Source: a bacterium (GTDB lineage Bacteria; Auribacterota; JABMQX01). From it: 5,469 bases of DNA. A model generated the notes under the pieces. The model was not told the origin of the DNA. It worked only from the letters and a program-made list of their open reading frames with translations, and did no database searches. Location: NCBI GenBank assembly GCA_013203085.1, contig JABMQX010000352.1, positions 1 to 5,469 of the forward strand, in the 5' to 3' direction. Made by a program: the position numbers and the translations under genes. Positions 1 to 5,469 of this stretch are shown here, in pieces. Numbering within the stretch: position 1 is the first letter of the stretch; every line of letters starts with the position of its first letter.

Positions 1-975
1 TCCCTTTATGTGGACGTAGATTCCGTCGAAGTCCGTTAGCTTTTTCAGCACCTCGGTGACTATTGTGCCATATCGTTGCTCGAGGCTCTCCTGCGACAGC
101 GGTATTTCTATGGGATGCATTCCGGTCAGCAGGGCAATGCCCCTTTCGACGGGCATCTCCACAATGCATCCGAAGTTCATCCCGTGGCGTTCATTCATGG
201 AGGGGAACTTCGGCAGCCTATCGCCGGCATCGCGGTTGAGGATGACGTTCGCGGGAAGATTTCCTTCCGCGATTCGTTTTCTATTTACCGGAGACTCCTT
301 GAGGACGGCGTGGCTTTTCTCAGTGAACTCGTTTGTCAGCTCGGCGGCGAGCCTTGCCCCTTCAGGATGCCTTGCGTCCTCTAAGGGAACGCATTTCTGG
401 ACCTTCTTCTCGTACGTCTCCAAGGCCACACCGAGCACCCCTTCTCTGCCATAGGCCGGGTCCGTGTTGCTGACTTGCCCCGAGAGCTGCTTCCCTTCGC
501 ACCGGATGACCAGCACCGCTCTGTGCTCGACCGTGTTCTTGAAAACAAATGTCGCCGGTGTTGAAGTCAGCTTGACCTTCTCGTTTATCTCGCGGCTCAG
601 CTCTGTGGCTTCCTCGGTGGTCAGGTTGCGACCGGCTCGCCGATCGACGATCTGCCAGTTCTCGCCGACGGTGGAGAAATTCGACCTGTAAATCAGGTCT
701 CCATCTCGCACATCAACACCCACGGCGTACGCTTCCAATGGTCCTCTCCCCGTGTAGTACTTGTACGGATCATAGCCGAGAATGCTTATCACCGCTATGT
801 CCGATTCAGGGGCAATCCCCTTTCCCACCGGATAGACCATGCCGCAGATTCCTCGTGCTGCCAGAGAATCCAAACCGGGTGTCTCTGCCGCTTCCACAGG
901 AGTCTTATCACCAAAATCCGGGATTGGCCGATCTCCAAGCCCGTCCAGAACAACGTAGAGAATCTTCTTCGCCAT
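1..975 (-). CDS. apgM: 2,3-bisphosphoglycerate-independent phosphoglycerate mutase, archaeal type (ApgM), 3' end cut by window
   Basis: This gene encodes the first 325 residues of an ApgM-family enzyme, which interconverts 3- and 2-phosphoglycerate in cytoplasmic glycolysis and gluconeogenesis without 2,3-bisphosphoglycerate, using two metal ions (alkaline phosphatase superfamily). Visible family features are the N-terminal DGLGDRP (residues 11-17, D11 a predicted metal ligand), the segment ESDIAVISILGYDP (57-70, with S58 the expected phosphorylated serine), TGRGPLEA (75-82), DRRAGR (111-116), SNTDPAY (169-175) and NRDAGDRLPKFPSMNERHG (247-265). The last visible residues, VHIKG, are where the family usually continues into a PDEPGHDG-like metal motif, so the missing part is probably about 80-100 residues. 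The start at 975 is supported by AAGGA seven bases upstream. The family name is secure from these motifs. No conserved residue expected in this part appears to be missing. The gene lies 145 bases after the flavoprotein gene with no obvious functional link. Confidence 0.92.
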   Translation of the reverse strand, partial: MAKKILYVVLDGLGDRPIPDFGDKTPVEAAETPGLDSLAARGICGMVYPVGKGIAPESDIAVISILGYDPYKYYTGRGPLEAYAVGVDVRDGDLIYRSNFSTVGENWQIVDRRAGRNLTTEEATELSREINEKVKLTSTPATFVFKNTVEHRAVLVIRCEGKQLSGQVSNTDPAYGREGVLGVALETYEKKVQKCVPLEDARHPEGARLAAELTNEFTEKSHAVLKESPVNRKRIAEGNLPANVILNRDAGDRLPKFPSMNERHGMNFGCIVEMPVERGIALLTGMHPIEIPLSQESLEQRYGTIVTEVLKKLTDFDGIYVHIKG

Positions 976-990
976 ACTTCTTTCCTTTCT
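976..990 (-). promoter_or_regulatory. Ribosome-binding site of apgM
   Basis: Read on the minus strand this is AGAAAGGAAAGAAGT directly before the ATG. AAGGA (bases 983-987) lies seven bases from the start codon, a normal Shine-Dalgarno spacing. It fixes the apgM start at 975. Confidence 0.7.
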
Positions 991-1033
991 CAGTCAATAA
1001 GCGTCGTTTCCCGTGAACATTCGATGATCGTCG

Positions 1034-1061
1034 GCGGCGAGTGCTCCCCCTGAACTCCCGC
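1034..1061 (-). other. GC-rich stem-loop in the gap before apgM
   Basis: On the minus strand GCGGGAGT can pair with ACTC-CCGC across one bulged G, giving eight base pairs around an 11-base loop (1043-1053). It lies about 60 bases downstream of the flavoprotein stop codon and about 58 bases upstream of the apgM start. No T-run follows it, so it is not a standard intrinsic terminator. It could be a leader hairpin, a terminator without a U-tract, or chance pairing. The rest of the 976-1120 gap shows only the apgM ribosome-binding site, and no convincing promoter. Confidence 0.25.
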
Positions 1062-1120
1062 TGCATCACTTTCGGCACCTGCCCGCCTAATAGGAGCATT
1101 CTTGATATGCCCGGTACAGA

Positions 1121-2116
1121 TCAACGATGCAGCAGATAGGCGTAGGCGGCAAGAGCGGCTTTGCAGCCCTCTCCTGCAGCGACGATAATCTGCTTCTCCG
1201 GCACGGTCGTAACATCTCCGGCGGCGAACACCCCCGGCGTGCTCGTTCTCGCCTGGCAATCGGTGATGATTTCCCCCCGTTGGTTCATCTTGAGTAACCC
1301 CTTGACGAGCTCTGAGTTGGGAACAAGTCCGATCTCGATGAACACTCCTTCCACTTCCAGAATCTTCGTCTCGCCGGTTCTGCGGTTGCGGAGGGTGATG
1401 TTCGACACACGCCCGCCCGCCCCTCCTATCTCGACCACCTCGTGTGCAAGATGCATCTCCGCCCTTTCGGGATTCCTCGTCTTCTCTATCAGCACCGCAT
1501 CGGCTTGCAGGGAATCGAGGATGTTCACGACGTGAATTCTCGTGGCGCCGACATTCAGCAGGTCGTTGACCGCTGTCATAGCGGAGTTGCCTCCGCCGAT
1601 GACCGCAACATCCTTTCCCGCGAAGAGCGGAGCGTCGCACGTCGCGCAGTAGCTCACCCCCCGCCCGAGAAACTCCCGCTCCCCCGGGACGTTCAGCTCG
1701 CGGGACATTTTCCCGGTGGCGATTATCACCGTCGCCGATTTGAAGACCTTCCCGCTCTCCGTTATCACGCGGAATCCGGGAGGGGCTTGCTCGACCTTCA
1801 CGACCGTCTGGCCTAAATCCATGCCGATTTGATGGTGCCGTATCTGCTCCTCAAATTTCGCAACCAGCTCCATTCCTTCAATGTAGTAAAAGCCTATGTA
1901 ATTCTCCACTTCGGAGGTGAGGAGAATCTGCCCGCCGATGTCATGGGAGATTAAGAGGGTATTGAGCATCTTTCTTGCGGCGTACACTCCGGCGGTCAAT
2001 CCGGCGGGGCCTCCTCCTATAATGATCAGCTCGTATTCGCCGCCGTCTTCTACCAGCGGGGTTGCAGCCTCAGTTTCTTCCCGGGGCACGACAACCCCCA
2101 CTCCCTCTTCATACAT
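1121..2116 (-). CDS. trxB: Thioredoxin reductase / AhpF-like FAD-dependent disulfide oxidoreductase
   Basis: This is a 331-residue flavoprotein of the low-molecular-weight thioredoxin reductase family, which passes electrons from NAD(P)H through FAD and a redox cysteine pair to a thioredoxin-, glutaredoxin- or AhpC-type partner in the cytoplasm. Visible motifs are GGGPAG (34-39, first FAD site), GGQIL and EVENYIG (61-75), the redox centre CATC (157-160), GGGNSA (174-179, nucleotide site) and AAGDVTTVP with KQIIVAAGEG (298-317, second FAD site). The C-terminal part closely resembles the catalytic half of AhpF, but AhpF's N-terminal double-thioredoxin domain is absent. The usual TrxB HRRDxxR signature is replaced by VNILDSLQAD (197-206), so NADH use is possible. 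About 27 residues precede the Rossmann fold, more than usual. An in-frame TGA lies 12 bases before the ATG and the ribosome site there is weak, so translation may start internally, for example at the GTG of residue 10. The family is certain; the partner and cofactor are not. Confidence 0.92.
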   Translation of the reverse strand: MYEEGVGVVVPREETEAATPLVEDGGEYELIIIGGGPAGLTAGVYAARKMLNTLLISHDIGGQILLTSEVENYIGFYYIEGMELVAKFEEQIRHHQIGMDLGQTVVKVEQAPPGFRVITESGKVFKSATVIIATGKMSRELNVPGEREFLGRGVSYCATCDAPLFAGKDVAVIGGGNSAMTAVNDLLNVGATRIHVVNILDSLQADAVLIEKTRNPERAEMHLAHEVVEIGGAGGRVSNITLRNRRTGETKILEVEGVFIEIGLVPNSELVKGLLKMNQRGEIITDCQARTSTPGVFAAGDVTTVPEKQIIVAAGEGCKAALAAYAYLLHR

Positions 2117-2210
2117 TTGTCCGTCTCAAATTGCTTCCTTGCGATGCCATTTCGTAGAAAGTCATCCCTTCCCCCGAGGCGAAGTGCCGTTCGCAGGTAC
2201 GCGAATAACG

Positions 2211-2239
2211 ACAATACAGTCCGAGCGAGGAGATTTCAA
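2211..2239 (-). promoter_or_regulatory. Candidate sigma70-type promoter for the flavoprotein gene
   Basis: On the minus strand TTGAAA (2234-2239; five of six matches to TTGACA) is followed after exactly 17 bases by TATTGT (2211-2216; four of six matches to TATAAT). Transcription would begin near 2204 and leave a leader of roughly 88 bases before the ATG at 2116. The spacing is ideal and the site lies inside the only long gap upstream of this gene, but such matches arise by chance and the organism's sigma-factor preferences are unknown. Apart from this and the stem-loop at 2283-2309, I see nothing else in the 192-base gap. Confidence 0.35.
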
Positions 2240-2282
2240 CAGGAAATTCGAAGACGCAGCATAGACAGCAGACCCACGCGGT

Positions 2283-2309
2283 GGAGCGGATTCTTGCTCG
2301 GCAAGCTCC
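2283..2309 (-). other. Stem-loop at the stop codon of the exported-protein gene
   Basis: Starting at the last base of the TAG stop, the minus strand can fold CTTGC with GCAAG around a three-base CGA loop. An outer GGAG/CTCC stem extends it, with six unpaired bases (AATCCG) on one side. That gives nine pairs in total. It sits where a terminator would be expected, but no T-run follows. It may reduce read-through or protect the upstream transcript end, or it may be coincidental. Confidence 0.22.
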
Positions 2310-4456
2310 TATTGGCATCTTCGGGCGCCGACCGTGGGGGTTCTTGAATCGGCATCATGCCTGATTTCGGAATTCATCCTCCGAGCTCGCAGGACGCAAA
2401 GTTTCCGGGGCGGGAGCGTAAAAGAAATGCGGGTGCTGAGTCCTCTGACCGCGAAATCTCTTTTCGTCTTGTTTCCCTCATCCCCAGCTTGGCAGGGAAG
2501 GAGTTCCGAGGTGTACTTCCCCGGCCTCAAAAGGTAGAGTTCCGCCACGATTTGCCTTTGCTGCCGGCCGAAGTGAAAAAGCTCGGCGGTGAACCGGTCT
2601 CTGCCTGACTCTGTTACCAGAGCGGCGATGCCTCGCGGCGGAGTCAACCACCGGACGGCGTTGAGTGGGAAATACCCTGCACCGCCGGGGTCACCAGTTG
2701 CCGTCGAGTAGAGCAATCCCGGGTTCGGGCTGCGGATCGCTGCGATCCCATCGTCGAACATCACACCTTTGCGGAAAAGGGACGGAAAACGGAGGACGCG
2801 GTCTGTGTAACGAACCTCCCTCGTATAGCCCCCGAAATTGATGCTCAAAGCCTCAGCATTCTCTCGCAAAGCTTCCACGAGAGCGCCCTTATCGCCGTGC
2901 AGCCGGAAGGCGACGTAGGGAGTGCTCTCCCTGGCGAGAAGTTCGTCGAACTCCGTGCCGCCGGTGAGGAACTTGTACTTTGCGATCACTCCCGACATAG
3001 ATACCTTCGAGGCACACCATGCCTCCGTGCCGGCAGCGGGAGGCTCTTCGGGTGGTCTATTCAGGTATTTCAGACGAATCATTGCCATGGACCGGATCGG
3101 GTCGAGATACTCTGGATTCTTCGTCATGTAATAGGTGAGGAGAAGCGTGTTTGTCATCATTCCCATTGCGCTCGGCCATTCGTAGAGGGTCGTTTCAGAG
3201 TGATTCCTTGGGTCCCACCAGTCTCTCCCTACGCCTCCGATCACACCGTCCGGCCAGTGAATCGCGCTCGGGATGACCCCTGCGGGTTTACCTCGCTCAG
3301 CTCTCACCGCGGCATCAACCCAGGTGTCCATCCAGGCGGTGAAGAGTTTGCCAAGCGTCTCGTCCCCAGTGCGCTGCCAATAAAGAAGCGCCGGCTGCGC
3401 CGCGCGGGGGTGGTAAACCGTATCGCAAGCCCGGGCCGGACGAGAATCCACCTCGCTCACACTGAAATAGGTGCTCTTAAATTGGAGAAACCCACGATGG
3501 TTTCTACCGGTCCAGAGTGTCTCCATCAACTCTGCGAGGCGGTACGCTCGTTTCTGCCACAGTTCATTCTCGGGTTCCAGATGCATCATGGGGGTCATCG
3601 CATCGGAGGAGTCCTCTGCGGAATGCTCCACGTCGGTCATTCTTGTCATGTAACCGGGTTTCAAGTGTGGCTGGCTCAGCAGGGCGTTTGAGAAGCGGGT
3701 CTGGGCCCGAGTGATCTTCGGGTCGTCGAAACCGATGAGGACCGGGACCCACCAGCGCCACATCTCACAGTCATCTCCCCATCCGCCGCCGTACTCCCCG
3801 TTTTCCTGCATCCGATTGTCAATCCACCATTCGATGATGTCAGCGAGGCGTTCCAGACCCTCCCGCTGATACACCGCCCATTCCGGAGCGCCGGGAACCG
3901 GAGAGTAGCGTCTGTTCGAGGCGATTGGCTCTCCGAGGTACATCCGCACGGTTTTGCTTTCCGGAAAGTCCTCCTTCGATGCTTCTAAGAACCGACGCGC
4001 CTTTCCGAGGAATTCAGCCCGCCTTTCAGGATGGTTCCACGTCCCTCCCGATTCAAGCGTGTACCAGATGAGCATCCTGGCACGGTACAGGTAGGTAAGA
4101 GGATAAAGCGGGGAATCGCTCGCGATCTTGAAATCCCAGTCCTTCTTGCGGGAAACCTCACGTGAGAAATAATCGAGCCGCCTTGAATTGATCCAGCGAT
4201 CAATCTCCGCGATCAACTTTCCGAGGTCAACCTTCAGTTGCTCGTTCAGGTTTGGCTGCTTCTGGAGTTGCCTCAAATAGGCCAGACTTGTTCTGTCATC
4301 GTTGGCGTTTCCGGCCAGGCGAATCAGTTTCCCTACCGGACTCTCTTGCGTGAGAACTCCTGCCGCGCGCAGCGGAAAAGTGAAGAGCAGAACCAACAGT
4401 ATCCCTACAACGCAAAACTCGCCTTTTTCGTGTTCGCCCTTTCGAATCAGCGCCAT
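2309..4456 (-). CDS. Large exported protein of unknown family, probable helical-toroid plus C-terminal beta domain
   Basis: I do not recognise this 715-residue protein. The N-terminus has a signal-peptide layout: a charged stretch (residues 1-12), a hydrophobic core (about 14-28, VVGILLVLLFTF) and a likely signal peptidase I site near LRAAG (29-33), so it is probably exported. No lipobox is evident. Residues about 115-500 are helix-rich and full of aromatics, with clusters GEYGGGWGDDCEMWRWW (220-236), DVEHSAEDSSDA (275-286), ACDTVYHPRAAQ (343-354), RDWWDPRNHSETTLYEWPS (411-429) and EAWCASKVSMSG (478-489). Residues about 570-692 look beta-rich and end with ISFTLPPRKLCVLRARR. An alpha-toroid followed by a beta-sandwich is typical of several glycoside hydrolase and polysaccharide lyase families, so a carbohydrate-active role is plausible but is inference. 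The acidic and aromatic cluster at 220-236 is the best candidate active site. The frame is open upstream to an ATG at 4570, but 4456 is preferred because it has a good ribosome site and begins directly before the signal peptide. The last ~23 residues look disordered. Confidence 0.85.
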   Translation of the reverse strand: MALIRKGEHEKGEFCVVGILLVLLFTFPLRAAGVLTQESPVGKLIRLAGNANDDRTSLAYLRQLQKQPNLNEQLKVDLGKLIAEIDRWINSRRLDYFSREVSRKKDWDFKIASDSPLYPLTYLYRARMLIWYTLESGGTWNHPERRAEFLGKARRFLEASKEDFPESKTVRMYLGEPIASNRRYSPVPGAPEWAVYQREGLERLADIIEWWIDNRMQENGEYGGGWGDDCEMWRWWVPVLIGFDDPKITRAQTRFSNALLSQPHLKPGYMTRMTDVEHSAEDSSDAMTPMMHLEPENELWQKRAYRLAELMETLWTGRNHRGFLQFKSTYFSVSEVDSRPARACDTVYHPRAAQPALLYWQRTGDETLGKLFTAWMDTWVDAAVRAERGKPAGVIPSAIHWPDGVIGGVGRDWWDPRNHSETTLYEWPSAMGMMTNTLLLTYYMTKNPEYLDPIRSMAMIRLKYLNRPPEEPPAAGTEAWCASKVSMSGVIAKYKFLTGGTEFDELLARESTPYVAFRLHGDKGALVEALRENAEALSINFGGYTREVRYTDRVLRFPSLFRKGVMFDDGIAAIRSPNPGLLYSTATGDPGGAGYFPLNAVRWLTPPRGIAALVTESGRDRFTAELFHFGRQQRQIVAELYLLRPGKYTSELLPCQAGDEGNKTKRDFAVRGLSTRISFTLPPRKLCVLRARRMNSEIRHDADSRTPTVGARRCQ

Positions 4457-4471
4457 ATTCTCATCACCCTT
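4457..4471 (-). promoter_or_regulatory. Ribosome-binding site deciding the exported-protein start
   Basis: The minus strand reads AAGGGTGATGAGAAT directly before the ATG at 4456. The AAGGGTG block (4465-4471) lies eight bases from the start, and its GGTGAT part matches the 3' side of the consensus Shine-Dalgarno. The alternative in-frame ATG at 4570 is only 15 bases past the TPR stop codon. Starting there would put 38 polar, non-conserved-looking residues, encoded across the inverted repeat, in front of the signal peptide. Confidence 0.65.
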
Positions 4472-4518
4472 TTTGTCATCGGTGTTTCGATTGCTCGGAT
4501 AAGTTAAATCGGGTGAGA

Positions 4519-4556
4519 AGTGGGCCTCGAGCTGCCATGTGCAGCGATAGCCCACT
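4519..4556 (-). other. Long two-tier stem-loop in the gap before the exported-protein gene
   Basis: The outer stem pairs AGTGGGC with GCCCACT (4519-4525 with 4550-4556, seven perfect pairs). The inner stem pairs GCTGC with GCAGC (4531-4535 with 4541-4545, five perfect pairs). Between them is an internal loop of five and four bases, and the apex is a five-base loop. It begins about 28 bases after the TPR stop codon and ends about 62 bases before the next start. No T-run follows on either strand, so a classical terminator is unlikely. A leader structure, an RNA-processing or protein-binding hairpin, or a U-less terminator are the alternatives. The rest of this 128-base gap holds only the downstream ribosome-binding site. 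Confidence 0.45.
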
Positions 4557-4584
4557 GATTCGATACCCAAATAAAACGAGCGGG

Positions 4585-5469
4585 TCAGCGGGAGCCGTCA
4601 AGAGCTGGCTTTTTTCTGTCTGGCGAAAGTTCCCTCAAAGTCGCCAGCGTGTCAGGGTCCAGTTTCACACCGAGCTTCTCGGCTCGCTCGACCAGGTCCC
4701 ACGCGAGGTTATACTCACCCCTTTTGCAGTGAAGGTCAACAAGCTCTGTGTAAGAGCCGGCGAAGTTGGGATTGCGCCGGATTGCTTCACGATATTCGCC
4801 GATCGCTTCATCAGTTCTGCCCAGGCGATTGAGAACCACACCCAAGTTGTAGTGGATATACTGATGGGCAGGCTTGATCTTGACGACCTCACGGTATTCT
4901 GCGACCGCCTCAGATAGGTCTTCTGTCTTCACGAGGAGATTGGCCAGATTGTAGTGAGCATCCCAAAGAATCGGGTCTAACTCAATTGCCCTGCGGAATT
5001 CCTGCATGGCTTCTGCCACGTGCTCTAACCTCGCCAAGCATCCCCCGAGGTCCGTGTGATAGACGGCGTTTTTCGGGTCGAGTTTCACGGCGGTCCTGAG
5101 AGCCTCGGCGCCTTCGGCGTTCTTGCCCTGGTTCAAGAAAGCCCATCCGAGGTTTGCGTGATTTTTGGGATCGCTGGGCTTCAGCGCCACACATTTTTGG
5201 AGAGGCTTGGTTGCTTGTTCAAATAGTCCGAGGCTCAACAGGGTTTCTCCGAAAGCGGCCAGAGCCTCGACATTGTTCGGTTGAGCTTCAAGGGCTTTCT
5301 CAAACAGCTCGGAGGCTTCCCTCTTCTTTCCTATACGCTTTTTCTGCAAAGCGAGATTGTAATAAAACACGGACTTGGCCACAGGATGTTGGGTTACGGC
5401 TTTCACGAACTCTTGGGTCGCCGCGTCAGGTTTATCCTCCAGAGCGAGTGCAAGGGACAAGCTCGTCCA
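4585..5469 (-). CDS. Tetratricopeptide-repeat (TPR) protein, 5' end cut by window
   Basis: The visible 294 C-terminal residues are almost wholly TPR repeats, helix pairs that stack into a superhelix and bind protein partners. Numbered from the first full codon at 5469, repeats run about 1-29 (lacking its first three positions), 30-64, 65-98, 99-132, 133-166, 167-200, 201-234 and 235-272, followed by a 22-residue polar tail. The canonical pattern is clear: W/Y/L at position 4, G/A at 8, A at 20, F/Y/L at 24, A at 27 and P at 32, for example NLGVVLNRLGRTDEAIGEYR in the seventh repeat. The frame is open to the window edge, and the Trp at the edge fits position 4 of a repeat, so the gene starts upstream. 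The TTG at 5460 is not the true start. No signal peptide, membrane segment or enzymatic domain is in the visible part, and an N-terminal catalytic or export domain could lie outside. The partner is unknown. It is upstream of and codirectional with the exported-protein gene across a 128-base gap. Confidence 0.92.
   Translation of the reverse strand, partial: WTSLSLALALEDKPDAATQEFVKAVTQHPVAKSVFYYNLALQKKRIGKKREASELFEKALEAQPNNVEALAAFGETLLSLGLFEQATKPLQKCVALKPSDPKNHANLGWAFLNQGKNAEGAEALRTAVKLDPKNAVYHTDLGGCLARLEHVAEAMQEFRRAIELDPILWDAHYNLANLLVKTEDLSEAVAEYREVVKIKPAHQYIHYNLGVVLNRLGRTDEAIGEYREAIRRNPNFAGSYTELVDLHCKRGEYNLAWDLVERAEKLGVKLDPDTLATLRELSPDRKKPALDGSR

Noticed and set aside
976..1020. A TTGACT hexamer near the apgM start as a possible promoter -35 box.
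   Set aside because: It is about 20 bases from the start codon and overlaps the ribosome-binding region, leaving no room for a -10 box and a leader.
1088..1111. A small hairpin just after the flavoprotein stop codon (GGGCAT with ATGCTC, seven-base loop).
   Set aside because: It has only six pairs including a G-T wobble and no T-run follows, so it is too weak to call a terminator.
990..1640. A 216-codon minus-strand frame overlapping the flavoprotein gene and the gap after it.
   Set aside because: It is the shifted frame of the flavoprotein gene. The product is an Arg/Gly-rich low-complexity string typical of an out-of-frame translation.
2109..2318. A 69-codon minus-strand frame bridging the whole gap, overlapping the end of the exported-protein gene by 10 bases and the start of the flavoprotein gene by 8 bases.
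   Set aside because: The interlocking overlaps look like coupling, but there is no ribosome-binding site before its ATG, the product is an atypical Cys/Arg-rich string (CCLCCVF) with no recognisable feature, and it would run through the candidate promoter and stem-loop. Most likely a chance open frame.
2897..3691. A 264-codon plus-strand frame antisense to the exported-protein gene.
   Set aside because: It shows no recognisable motif and lies wholly opposite a gene with a signal peptide and ordered domains. Long antisense frames are usual in GC-rich coding DNA.
4457..4570. An extended start for the exported protein at the ATG at 4570, giving 753 residues.
   Set aside because: The extra 38 residues would place the signal peptide internally and be encoded across the inverted repeat. 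The ATG at 4456 has a clear ribosome-binding site.
4585..5469. Tandem 34-codon units as a DNA-level repeat array.
   Set aside because: The repeats are protein-level TPR motifs whose nucleotide sequences have diverged; there is no sign of recent duplication.

Overview
The window holds four genes, all read from the minus strand and so transcribed from high to low coordinates: a TPR-repeat protein (5' part outside the window), a large exported protein of unknown family, a thioredoxin reductase/AhpF-like flavoprotein, and an archaeal-type cofactor-independent phosphoglycerate mutase (3' part outside the window). They are separated by gaps of 128, 192 and 145 bases. No tRNA, rRNA, CRISPR array, insertion sequence or long repeat is visible. 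The longer plus-strand reading frames lie antisense to these genes and encode nothing recognisable.

The organism cannot be named from this window. Purine-rich Shine-Dalgarno-like sequences precede two of the starts, one gene has a classical export signal, and base composition is moderately GC-rich. This fits a bacterium. The archaeal-type mutase (ApgM) is also known from a range of bacteria, so it does not make the organism an archaeon. Multi-repeat TPR proteins and large secreted helical-toroid proteins are common in environmental bacterial lineages with large secretomes, but that placement is inference.

Layout by region: (a) 4585-5469, the C-terminal 294 residues of a TPR protein made of about eight regular 34-residue repeats. 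(b) 4457-4584, a gap with the best inverted repeat in the window (12 paired bases) and a good ribosome-binding site for the next gene. (c) 2309-4456, a 715-residue exported protein with a helix-rich middle and a beta-rich C-terminal part, similar in layout to carbohydrate-active (alpha/alpha)-toroid enzymes but not assignable by eye. (d) 2117-2308, a gap with a stem-loop at the stop codon and a candidate sigma70-type promoter for the next gene. (e) 1121-2116, the flavoprotein disulfide reductase, which keeps the CATC redox motif but lacks the basic NADPH-binding signature. (f) 976-1120, a gap with one GC-rich stem-loop. (g) 1-975, the first 325 residues of ApgM, cut just before its expected C-terminal metal-binding motif.

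The genes are codirectional but not tightly packed, and they show no shared pathway: glycolysis, thiol redox, an exported and possibly glycan-active protein, and a protein-protein scaffold. I see no defence system, mobile element or evident new multi-gene system. The least explained items are the exported protein and the structured gap in front of it.
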